From assembly GCA_938016625.1 (NCBI GenBank), contig CALILB010000030.1, positions 1-10,168 on the forward strand: a stretch of 10,168 bases of DNA, written 5' to 3'. The stretch is from an uncultured bacterium. Lineage in GTDB: Bacteria; Acidobacteriota; Thermoanaerobaculia; Multivoradales; JAHEKO01. The stretch's first letter is position 1, and every line of letters starts with the position of its first letter. The position numbers and the translations under genes were made by a program. Of this stretch, positions 1-5,784 are shown in pieces. The notes below the pieces were generated by a model, which worked only from the letters and a program-made list of their open reading frames with translations, searched no databases and was not told the origin of the DNA.

Positions 1-180
1 CTGCTCCCTGGCTTCGGCCATGAGCTTGGTGTACTCGCTGATCTCGCCACCGACAACACTGCGGAGGCCGGCCACGATGTCACGGCCGACATGCCGTGCC
101 CGGATGGTGTTTCCCCGCACCAGACCCAGGGTTCTGACGATACGTTTGCCGACGATGGTATCGGTCGTGGTTACGATCAC
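1..180 (-). CDS. ybjQ: YbjQ / DUF74 (UPF0145) family protein, N-terminal part only
   Basis: The 60 visible codons read as the N-terminal half of a YbjQ/DUF74 protein, usually about 105 aa. The gene continues past the left edge of the window. Visible hallmarks, with residues counted from the GTG start, are an opening beta strand ending in a TIVGKRIVRTLGLVRGNTI-type stretch (about 8-26) and then a GRDIVAGLRSVVGGEISEY segment (about 32-50). The latter matches the family pattern of an aromatic or hydrophobic helix followed by VGGRSGAY. The start is GTG at 178-180, chosen because AGGAGG lies 8 bases upstream and because it overlaps the anti-sigma stop by four bases (GTGA). It is therefore the third gene of the sigma/anti-sigma unit. 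YbjQ proteins form pentamers of unclear function; 'heavy-metal binding' appears in annotations but is not a firm role. Confidence 0.85.
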   Translation of the reverse strand, partial: MIVTTTDTIVGKRIVRTLGLVRGNTIRARHVGRDIVAGLRSVVGGEISEYTKLMAEAREQ

Positions 181-620
181 TTTTGCACCCTCCTGTAGCG
201 GTCGGTCTTGGCACTGCGCAGCCGGTCGAGCAGCACCGAGACAAAAAGCAGACCCATCCCAGCCAGGCCGCTCACGACCAGTAACTTGATCAGCGGGTGC
301 CCCGGCTCGGTGGCGAAGGCCCAACCCGCGATTCCCAGGCTGGCAATCAACCAGGCTAGGAGCAGGAACCAGCCGGCTCCCCGGAATAGACGACTGGATG
401 GCGTTCGCGGCTTCTCGTTCCACTGCTCGTCGTCGGGTGTGGCAAATGGTGTGGACATGCTTGCCTTCCTCATCTGCTCGAGCTGCCCGAACAAGGCCCG
501 GCAGGTCTCGCAGTCCTCGAGATGAATACGGACTTGTTGCTCTTCTGCCTGGGTCAGCTCGCGGTCGAGGTGACCCGAGAGCAGCTGATCGTCAAACGAA
601 TGGGGGCAGGCCTCAGACAT
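177..620 (-). CDS. Zinc-finger (zf-HC2) transmembrane anti-sigma factor
   Basis: A protein of 147 aa that probably holds the sigma factor encoded just upstream inactive at the inner membrane. The N-terminal cytoplasmic part carries the zinc-binding anti-sigma motif H33-x3-C37-x2-C40, with C5 as a likely fourth ligand. A linker of about 40 residues rich in Pro, Ser, Thr and charged residues follows. Two hydrophobic segments then appear, about 84-103 and 110-131, and a basic tail. The start is ATG at 620-618, supported by GGAGG five bases upstream. An in-frame ATG ten codons earlier lies within the sigma gene and has weaker support. The ATG overlaps the sigma stop by 8 bases and the stop overlaps the YbjQ start by 4, so the three are probably translationally coupled. 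No sensor domain is visible outside the membrane helices, so the inducing signal cannot be read from the sequence. Confidence 0.88.
   Translation of the reverse strand: MSEACPHSFDDQLLSGHLDRELTQAEEQQVRIHLEDCETCRALFGQLEQMRKASMSTPFATPDDEQWNEKPRTPSSRLFRGAGWFLLLAWLIASLGIAGWAFATEPGHPLIKLLVVSGLAGMGLLFVSVLLDRLRSAKTDRYRRVQK
189..194 (-). promoter_or_regulatory. Ribosome binding site of the YbjQ-like gene
   Basis: AGGAGG on the minus strand, 8 bases before GTG at 180-178. It lies inside the end of the anti-sigma gene and decides the GTG start, which has no ATG competitor nearby. Confidence 0.75.
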
Positions 621-1212
621 GAAAACCTCCAAGCTCATCTTCCAGGACACTGCGGAGCTCTCTTCGTGCCCGGTGGAGCCGCGACATGACCGTACCCACG
701 GGGATATCCAGAATCTCGGCGATCTCGGCGTAGGAGAGATCCTGAAAATCCCTCAGGACCAGGATCTCCCGTCGCGCCCGGTCGAGACGACCGAGGCCCT
801 GCCAGATCTTGCGCTGCAGCTCGCGTCCATAGGTCTCCCTTTCGGGATTCCGGCGGTGATCGGTCAGCCGTGGACTCTCCACGACCGCATCCAGTGACTC
901 GGTTCGGCGCACCCTTTGCCGGCGTTGCAGATCACGAGCGCGATTACGGACGATGGTCAGCAGCCAGGGCAGAACCGGGCGCTGGCCGTCGAATCGACCC
1001 AGAGTGGTGAAAAAACGCATCAGCGAGTCCTGCGCCACGTCGAGGGCGTCGTCCGGATTGCCCAGCAGCTGGAGGGCCAGCAGATAAGCCGGCCGGCGAA
1101 AGCGGACAGCCAGGGCCTCACAGGCCTCCTGGTCTCCGGCCTGGGCAAGGCTGACGACTTCCGCCTCGTCCGGGGGTGGTGGTACTTGGCGCAGAGCCAT
1201 CTCGGTGCTCAC
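613..1212 (-). CDS. ECF-type RNA polymerase sigma-70 factor
   Basis: A protein of 199 aa with the two-domain ECF layout. Region 2 spans about residues 33-100, with the -10 recognition helix around LLGNPDDALDVAQDSLMRFF (49-68) and PWLLTIVRNRARDLQRR (82-98). Region 4 spans about 136-190, with the helix-turn-helix DLSYAEIAEILDIPVGTVMS (158-177) followed by RLHRARREL. It directs RNA polymerase to a small regulon and is probably inhibited by the adjacent membrane anti-sigma factor. Two starts are plausible: GTG at 1212-1210, taken here as the longest, and ATG at 1200-1198 (MALRQ). Neither has a strong Shine-Dalgarno. A proline-rich run (11-14) precedes region 2. The gene is divergent from the secreted-protein gene at 1380. 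ECF operons are often autoregulated, but I could not find a convincing ECF promoter in the 167-base gap between the two. Confidence 0.95.
   Translation of the reverse strand: MSTEMALRQVPPPPDEAEVVSLAQAGDQEACEALAVRFRRPAYLLALQLLGNPDDALDVAQDSLMRFFTTLGRFDGQRPVLPWLLTIVRNRARDLQRRQRVRRTESLDAVVESPRLTDHRRNPERETYGRELQRKIWQGLGRLDRARREILVLRDFQDLSYAEIAEILDIPVGTVMSRLHRARRELRSVLEDELGGFHV
626..630 (-). promoter_or_regulatory. Ribosome binding site of the anti-sigma gene
   Basis: GGAGG on the minus strand, five bases before ATG at 620-618 and inside the end of the sigma gene. It supports the internal start over the upstream in-frame ATG at 650. Confidence 0.7.
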
Positions 1213-1366
1213 ACTATTCCATACGCGCCGAACTGGTCACTTATTCACGAATTCGGGAGAACCCGGTCCCCGGCCGGTTTTGGACGGTCTCACCCTACCA
1301 GGCAATCCCGGCGCCAGCGGCCCGGTGCCGCCGTTTGCCGGTAGAATCGATGGGGGGAAAGAGTTG

Positions 1367-1376
1367 AAGGAGGTGA
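1367..1376 (+). promoter_or_regulatory. Strong ribosome binding site of the 1380 gene
   Basis: AAGGAGGTGA, nearly the full anti-Shine-Dalgarno complement, with GGAGG six bases before ATG at 1380. It predicts efficient translation and fixes the start. The rest of the 1213-1379 divergent gap holds a CGAATTCG palindrome (1248-1255) and a TAGAAT (1342-1347) without a -35 partner, neither of which I can assign. Confidence 0.8.
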
Positions 1377-1379
1377 CGT

Positions 1380-2156
1380 ATGAGGGGCTGGATCTCACCC
1401 TTGGTATTGCTGGTGCTGGTTGTGGGCCTGGCTTCGAGTGCCACCGGCCAGACCGATCGTATCCGGATCGTCGATAACACCTCATTTCCCGATTGCCCTG
1501 AAATAGAGGGCGTCGTCATCGGTTTTCTGCTCCCCGAGCAGGGGGTGCTGCTCGTCTCCGGCGTGCCGTTTCCAGGGAGCGTCGAAGTTGGGGAGCTGCG
1601 GGAAGGGGTGCTGAGCTTCTCGGTGGCGCCACTCGGTCGCTTCGAGCTGAAGACCCACCAGACCGACGACATCCCGTCGACCGTCTGGGGCGCGTTGGAC
1701 CCGGTCGTCCCCGTCGGTAACCGCACCGGTTGTATCGCCTTCGACCGGGCGCTGTTCTCGGACATCGACGATTTCAGGACCTACATCATGTGGATCCTCG
1801 ACAGGTACACGGAGTTCGCCCCCGCCGGGACCACCGGTGGTTGGGCGCTGCGAATCTCGGATCGCTCCGTCACCCTCGGCATCCGACCCGACGGCTACGG
1901 CACAGCCGAGATCCGGGTCAAGGAGGGAGGGCTCACCGAGCTTCGACTGAGTGAGCAGGAGTCGATGTTCGCCTTCTTGCCGGTCATCCTCGACGAGCAG
2001 AGCGGTCGGGTCGCCGTGCGGGTGGTGGACGTCGAAAGGACCGAGGAGGGGAAAAAGACCTATACCGACCTGGGGATCGTCGAGGCGAGCTACGAGGCCC
2101 CGGGGGTGGCGCCGACCGAGCCGCTGCTCGAGATCCGAATCCTGAGCATTCAGTAA
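1380..2156 (+). CDS. Secreted protein of unknown function
   Basis: A protein of 258 aa that I do not recognise. Residues 1-23 form a clear Sec signal peptide: a short basic start, a Leu/Val-rich core, then SSATG before Gln24. There is no lipobox, so the mature protein should be periplasmic or released. The mature part is rich in alternating hydrophobic/charged stretches typical of beta structure. It has only two cysteines (C39 and C118), which could form one disulfide. After the signal peptide there is no other membrane helix and no catalytic motif that I can see. The Shine-Dalgarno is near perfect and the start is secure. It lies back-to-back with the ECF sigma gene and 122 bases before the phosphatase gene, which has its own -10 box. 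It could be a target of the sigma factor, but nothing in the sequence proves this. Confidence 0.8.
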   Translation: MRGWISPLVLLVLVVGLASSATGQTDRIRIVDNTSFPDCPEIEGVVIGFLLPEQGVLLVSGVPFPGSVEVGELREGVLSFSVAPLGRFELKTHQTDDIPSTVWGALDPVVPVGNRTGCIAFDRALFSDIDDFRTYIMWILDRYTEFAPAGTTGGWALRISDRSVTLGIRPDGYGTAEIRVKEGGLTELRLSEQESMFAFLPVILDEQSGRVAVRVVDVERTEEGKKTYTDLGIVEASYEAPGVAPTEPLLEIRILSIQ

Positions 2157-2230
2157 GTTCGACCACACCAGACTTCGTCCCCGATTCCGTGGCCGGGCAC
2201 CTCGCCGTCAGGCGGTTTGGCCCACATGCA

Positions 2231-2236
2231 TATAAT
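2231..2236 (+). promoter_or_regulatory. Consensus -10 box (TATAAT) before the phosphatase gene
   Basis: An exact TATAAT in an otherwise GC-rich region, 42 bases before the GTG start at 2279 and downstream of the preceding stop. A TG dinucleotide sits two bases upstream, near but not at the extended -10 position. No good -35 hexamer is found 16-18 bases upstream (the sequence there is like TCAGGC). This suggests the phosphatase gene is transcribed from its own promoter, not only by read-through. Confidence 0.5.
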
Positions 2237-2264
2237 GGACACCGTCCCAAGAACTCACTGATCG

Positions 2265-2271
2265 AAGGAGG
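2265..2271 (+). promoter_or_regulatory. Ribosome binding site that fixes the GTG start of the phosphatase gene
   Basis: AAGGAGG seven bases before GTG at 2279. It favours this start over the in-frame ATG at 2189, which lies upstream of the -10 box and would put 30 extra residues before the signal peptide. Confidence 0.8.
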
Positions 2272-2278
2272 CTCCGAA

Positions 2279-4171
2279 GTGAAGATCGCTCGAATACTGG
2301 TGTTTCTGCTGTGCGCGGTGCTGACCGCAGGGGCCCTGACGGCCCAGGGCTCGAAATGGGAGTGGGACGGCGTCTCGCGTGTCGTCGCCCTGGGCGATGT
2401 CCACGGCTCCTACGACAAGATGGTGATTCTTCTCCAGGGCACCGGCATGGTCGACGACCAGCTCAAGTGGATCGGGGGCGATCAACACCTCGTCTTCTGT
2501 GGTGATCTCACCGACCGGGGCGCCAACGACCGCCACGCCATGGATCTGGCCCGCCGGCTCCAGGGGGAGGCGGAGGCCGCCGGGGGCAGGGTCCACGTCG
2601 TGCTCGGCAACCACGAGGTGATGAATCTGACCCGTGACCGTCGCTACTGGAACGCCAATCTCGTCGACGAGTTCGCCAAGGACGAGACCGCGGCCGAGAG
2701 ACAGAAAGCGCTGAGGGCGTTTCGGGCAGCTCAATCGGCCGCGGTATCGAGTGTCGAGGAGGCTTTTGACGAAAAGTTCCCCGCCGGCTATTTCGCTCGG
2801 GCGCGGGCCTTCGAGCCGGATGGGGAATACGGCTCTTGGCTGCTCGAGATGCCGACCGTGGTCAAGGTCAACGGCGTCCTGTTTCTACATGGGGGCTTGA
2901 CCCGAAGAGTTGCCGAGCTCGGCCTGGACGAGATCAACGCGCAGGTCACTGACAATATCCGCGCCTTTCTCTCCCATGCCGACGCCATGGGGGACGCGGT
3001 GCCCTTCCCGGGTGACATGGCTGCCATCATCTCTGCCGCCAACGCCCGCAAGGGCCGGGCAGCCAAGGCCCTGCTCGAAGCGCACGAGGGTCTGGCCTTC
3101 GATGCGGCCGGCCCGGTCTGGTACCGCGGCACCTCGGTCGAGAACGAGCGCCTGGAGAGCGACCGCGTGGCGGCGGTCCTCGAGCTTCTCGACGCCCGAG
3201 CGGAGATGATGGGGCACACGGTGACACGCACCGGCAAGATCTCCACCCGCTTCAACGGCACCGTCTACCGCGCCGATGTGGGGATGGGTTATGGACGGCC
3301 ACCGCTGGCGGGGATACTCGAAGGCAATGAGCTCAAGGTCTTCGATCCGGCCAAAGGCACGATCACGGTAGCGCGGGCCGAGCCCCCCCAAGGGGAGGGC
3401 TGGCCTGCCGGTGAGGAAGATCTTGCCGATCACGTGCTGGAGAGCTTCCTCCAGAAGGCCGAGATCGAATCGATCTCGACGTTGGAGTTCGACGGCGTGC
3501 CGGTCAAATTCCTGAACCTCGAGAAGAAGGACATGAAGCTGCGGGCGCTCTTCGGCGCCGCCCAGGAGACAGCGGCCGAGGCCACCGCGGCCGGCCGCAA
3601 GGGGCGCCGTCTCTACCAGCACCAAGTGGCGGCTTACAAGCTCGACCGCCAGCTGGGCCTCAATATGGTGCCGGTCACCGTGCTGCGCAAGGTGGACGGC
3701 ACCCAGGGGGCGGTTCAGATCTGGATCCAGGGTGCGCTCGATGTCAAACAGCTCCAGGACTATGGCGATTTCAGTCTGCTCGAGGGTATGGATTCCGAGA
3801 TCGCCCGCGCGCGGGCCTTTACCGGTCTCATCGGAATCCACGTCCAGGACCGGGTCCGACAGGGCAAGCTCGTCCTCCCCGTCTCCCGCCGGGTCATGCT
3901 CGCGGATAATGGAATCTCCTTCACCGTCGAGGAGAACGCCGAGGACTATCTACCCGAGGGCTGTGGGCCGGTGGGGCCGTCGTTTCTCCTCGCTCTCGAG
4001 AAGTTGGAGCTCGCCAAGATGAAGAAGGACTTGAAGAAGCTTCTCACCGACGAACAGATCGGGGCGGTCCTGAGACGCCGCGACGAGCTCCTCCAACTCT
4101 GCGCCAAGGAGAACCCCGACTGGTCGGTCGAGAAGATCGTGGCCATGCAGCCGCAACAGCCGTCGCCCTGA
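2279..4171 (+). CDS. Secreted PPP-type metallophosphatase fused to an atypical kinase-like domain
   Basis: A protein of 630 aa from a GTG start. Residues 1-22 are a signal peptide ending near TAQG, so it acts outside the cytoplasm. Residues about 30-345 are a calcineurin-like phosphatase with all the PPP signatures: GDVHG (39-43), GDLTDRG (75-81), GNHE (110-113), HGG (204-206) and GH (312-313). These should bind two metal ions and hydrolyse phosphoesters. The nearest known group is the bacterial Shewanella-like (Shelph) phosphatases. Residues about 380-620 form a second domain. QVAAYKLDRQLGLNMVPVTV (449-468) resembles the helix-C region of FAM20C and related atypical kinases (EIAAFHLDR...PP.V). 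LADNGISF (541-548) resembles their metal-binding DNG motif, and DR (524-525) may correspond to the catalytic loop. The position where relatives have the N-lobe lysine reads RALFG (422-426), and the helix-C Glu is Gln449, so this half may be a pseudokinase. The first domain is solid; the second is inferred from motif memory only. Confidence 0.9.
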   Translation: MKIARILVFLLCAVLTAGALTAQGSKWEWDGVSRVVALGDVHGSYDKMVILLQGTGMVDDQLKWIGGDQHLVFCGDLTDRGANDRHAMDLARRLQGEAEAAGGRVHVVLGNHEVMNLTRDRRYWNANLVDEFAKDETAAERQKALRAFRAAQSAAVSSVEEAFDEKFPAGYFARARAFEPDGEYGSWLLEMPTVVKVNGVLFLHGGLTRRVAELGLDEINAQVTDNIRAFLSHADAMGDAVPFPGDMAAIISAANARKGRAAKALLEAHEGLAFDAAGPVWYRGTSVENERLESDRVAAVLELLDARAEMMGHTVTRTGKISTRFNGTVYRADVGMGYGRPPLAGILEGNELKVFDPAKGTITVARAEPPQGEGWPAGEEDLADHVLESFLQKAEIESISTLEFDGVPVKFLNLEKKDMKLRALFGAAQETAAEATAAGRKGRRLYQHQVAAYKLDRQLGLNMVPVTVLRKVDGTQGAVQIWIQGALDVKQLQDYGDFSLLEGMDSEIARARAFTGLIGIHVQDRVRQGKLVLPVSRRVMLADNGISFTVEENAEDYLPEGCGPVGPSFLLALEKLELAKMKKDLKKLLTDEQIGAVLRRRDELLQLCAKENPDWSVEKIVAMQPQQPSP

Positions 4172-4226
4172 GAATTCGGGCCCGGCATCGAACCGGAGCG
4201 TCTACCGGAAGGGGATCCTCGAAAAC

Positions 4227-4285
4227 CCGAGGGATTTCCTGCCCGTCTGTGGAGCGAAGTTGGTCCTGCCCAAGTAATCCCTCGG
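4227..4285. repeat. Imperfectly understood inverted repeat, 10-base arms
   Basis: CCGAGGGATT at 4227-4236 is the exact reverse complement of AATCCCTCGG at 4276-4285, separated by 39 bases. It lies in the 233-base gap (4172-4404) between two convergent genes. The loop is long and no T-run follows either arm, so it is not a standard intrinsic terminator. The same gap holds further CCCTCGG/CCGAGGG pieces (about 4299-4305 and 4346-4352). I see no gene in the gap. Confidence 0.4.
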
Positions 4286-4344
4286 CTCTGCGGTCACCCC
4301 TCGGCGTTTGACCAGGAGATACCTGACTGTTTGGCCGGTCCGGT

Positions 4345-4357
4345 CCCGAGGGTCGGG
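4345..4357. repeat. Small hairpin CCCGA-GGG-TCGGG between convergent genes
   Basis: A perfect 5-base GC-rich stem with a 3-base loop, 48 bases after the stop of the cytochrome gene (minus strand) and 174 bases after the phosphatase stop. No T-run follows on either strand, so a terminator role is only a guess. Confidence 0.25.
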
Positions 4358-4404
4358 CTAGATGGGGGTGAGCTGCCCAACAGATCGCGGTTCGACTTCT
4401 CGGT

Positions 4405-5106
4405 CTATTCGGCCTTCTTGGCGGCCCATTCCTCCTGTGGCATCTGGGCTGCGTAACGATCGAAGCTGTCCCGCAGCTGCCAGATCACCTCTTCGGGGAC
4501 CTTGGGCGAAGGCACGGCGTTTCTGATCGGCGGAATCGAGTTGAGATAGGCATAGACCGCCCGCAAGTCGTCATCCGTCAGGTTGCGGATCCATAACCAG
4601 GGCATGGGAGGCAAAACGCCTCTACCGTTTCCACCGAGATGACGGCCCGTCCGAAAGATGTCCAGGAACATCTCCTCGGTCCAGGTGCCGATACCGGTAT
4701 CCACGTCCGGCGTCAGATTCAGCGAGTAGACGGTGCCGAAGGGGAGAAGAAAGCTGGTAAAGGTCGGACCAATGAGAGCGATATCGTGGGGGCCGATGGT
4801 CCCCTCGGGATCGGGCCCCCCCTCGGGATGCCCGGAGAGCATCCGGGTCATATCGGGCCTCGGCATGCCGAGCTCCTCGTCGAAGATCCACGGCGTATGG
4901 CAATCGTGACAGCTGCCGATCCTGACGATGTATCGCCCGCGCCGGATCTGTTCCTCGTTGCTGGTTGCCGCGACCGCGTCTCCCGTCTGTGCCGGCAGGT
5001 CTGTCTCCTCCCCGCTTGGCGTCGACGGCGGTTGGCTACAGGCCGCCAGAGCGATCAAGGTCATTGTCAGCCCGAGAGCGAGCTTTGCACCAGGTCCGTG
5101 TCTCAT
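4405..5106 (-). CDS. Monohaem c-type cytochrome lipoprotein
   Basis: A protein of 233 aa. It begins with a lipoprotein signal peptide whose lipobox is LAAC (Cys23), followed by a flexible Ser/Pro/Glu-rich linker, so it is anchored to a membrane on the periplasmic side. The haem site is CHDCH (66-70), preceded by RGRYIVRIGSC. The distal ligand is probably Met168 in GVLPPMPW. LTDDDLRAVYAYLNSIPP close to the end is the usual last helix of class I cytochromes c. The spacing of about 98 residues between the haem site and the Met is long. It includes SLNLTPDVDTGIGTW, as in cytochrome subunits of membrane-associated dehydrogenases. The start is ATG at 5106-5104, chosen because AGGA lies nine bases upstream; an ATG three codons earlier (5115) abuts that AGGA with no spacer. 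It probably carries electrons in the periplasm. No dehydrogenase or oxidase neighbour shows its partner. Confidence 0.93.
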   Translation of the reverse strand: MRHGPGAKLALGLTMTLIALAACSQPPSTPSGEETDLPAQTGDAVAATSNEEQIRRGRYIVRIGSCHDCHTPWIFDEELGMPRPDMTRMLSGHPEGGPDPEGTIGPHDIALIGPTFTSFLLPFGTVYSLNLTPDVDTGIGTWTEEMFLDIFRTGRHLGGNGRGVLPPMPWLWIRNLTDDDLRAVYAYLNSIPPIRNAVPSPKVPEEVIWQLRDSFDRYAAQMPQEEWAAKKAE

Positions 5107-5130
5107 GAATCTCATTCCTTTCCGCAGACA

Positions 5131-5149
5131 AGGTTGGATACACCAACCT
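5131..5149 (-). repeat. Perfect 7-base inverted repeat in the cytochrome gene leader
   Basis: AGGTTGG and CCAACCT flank a 5-base spacer, giving a perfect dyad of 19 bases. It lies 24 bases before the preferred cytochrome start and just upstream of its AGGA site. As DNA it could be an operator; as RNA, a hairpin next to the ribosome binding site. It has no following T-run, so it is not a terminator of the 5290 gene by usual rules. Confidence 0.5.
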
Positions 5150-5223
5150 CACCCACCGCCTCCGCGCACCGATGACCGGCGCCTGGAGGCCTTCGAATTG
5201 TGCGATCAGCCGATTTTGAACGG

Positions 5224-5229
5224 ATTGTA
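5224..5229 (-). promoter_or_regulatory. Possible -10 box (TACAAT) for the cytochrome gene
   Basis: TACAAT on the minus strand in the 183-base gap between the small membrane protein gene and the cytochrome gene. It matches five of six bases of the consensus. The bases 17 upstream (TCTCCC) do not resemble a -35 box. If used, transcription would start near 5217 and give a leader of about 110 bases containing the 5131-5149 hairpin. Confidence 0.25.
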
Positions 5230-5289
5230 CCACCCGCCCGCGATACGGGAGACTACTGAAAATGGGGCGCTGACCCCCTCAGGAGGAAA

Positions 5290-5571
5290 TCAGCCGAGGC
5301 CGGGGATGATCGGCTGGCCAGCCAAGACCCGCTGGCCGGCGTAGATCAAGGCGATCCCGACCAGGGTAAAGAGAAACCACTGCGGGCCACCAAAGATCGC
5401 CTTGAGCAGGGCCGTCACCGCCTTGACCAGCTCGGCGACTTCGCCGGCCTCCTCGGCGCCGGCCGCGCCACGAGATCGGGAGAAGGCCACGCGCGCGGCC
5501 CCGGCCACCCCGATGAGGATAAAGAGCGCTCCCACCACGATCAGGAACCAACCGAGGACCAGCGTCGGCAT
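5290..5571 (-). CDS. Small two-helix membrane protein, unknown function
   Basis: A protein of 93 aa that I cannot assign to a family. It has two hydrophobic helices: about 4-26 (LVLGWFLIVVGALFILIGVA) and about 64-83 (QWFLFTLVGIALIYAGQRV). Between them lies a loop with Arg/Ser then Ala/Glu-rich sequence (30-52) and a second amphipathic stretch before GGP. The start is ATG at 5571-5569, with GAGG eight bases upstream. It is transcribed away from the efflux operon and towards the cytochrome gene, 183 bases off. The length, hydrophobic pattern and ribosome binding site make it a likely real gene. The sequence gives no clue to its role. Confidence 0.7.
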   Translation of the reverse strand: MPTLVLGWFLIVVGALFILIGVAGAARVAFSRSRGAAGAEEAGEVAELVKAVTALLKAIFGGPQWFLFTLVGIALIYAGQRVLAGQPIIPGLG

Positions 5572-5784
5572 CGATATGACCTCTCTTTCTGAAGGGTGCG
5601 CCGCTCGGCTTTGTCGCTACCAGCACACGCCTGCGACTTTTCTCCACTCTATCCTCGATGGGTTAGACTCTCCAAACGGGGCGTCCTCGAAATAGTCATT
5701 GTCAGCTGCCGTGATACTCGGATCTGGCCGGGTTTCGCCTCTCGAGCCATCTCTACTATGAACATTCTGGGGCAGGGGGGCTAT

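Noticed and set aside
1248..1255. CGAATTCG palindrome in the divergent gap as an operator
   Set aside because: An 8-base palindrome is expected by chance and nothing else nearby supports a binding site.
1482..2168. Minus-strand open frame of 228 codons opposite the secreted-protein gene
   Set aside because: The plus-strand frame has a signal peptide and a near-perfect ribosome binding site; the antisense frame has neither and its composition (Arg, His, Asp, Gly) is that of a shadow.
2201..2223. Short CGCC-GTCA-GGCG stem followed by TTT after the 1380 gene, as a terminator
   Set aside because: The stem is only four base pairs and the T-run three bases, too weak to call.
2189..2278. Upstream ATG extending the phosphatase by 30 residues
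   Set aside because: It precedes the TATAAT box and would bury the signal peptide; GTG at 2279 has AAGGAGG at the right distance.
2885..3841. Long minus-strand open frame of 318 codons inside the phosphatase gene
   Set aside because: It lies wholly antisense to a gene with clear motifs, has a His/Arg/Leu-rich composition typical of antisense frames in GC-rich DNA, and matches no family I know.
4201..4404. Open reading in the gap after the phosphatase gene, as a possible gene remnant
   Set aside because: It has no start codon with a ribosome binding site and no recognisable protein sequence.
5611..5760. TTGTCG, TTGTCA and TACTAT hexamers before the efflux operon as a promoter
   Set aside because: No pair has 16-18 base spacing with a good partner, so no promoter can be called in this gap.
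5596..5784. Upstream start extending the fusion protein by 63 residues
   Set aside because: The extension has no hydrophobic or domain character and would hide a good signal peptide that begins at 5785.
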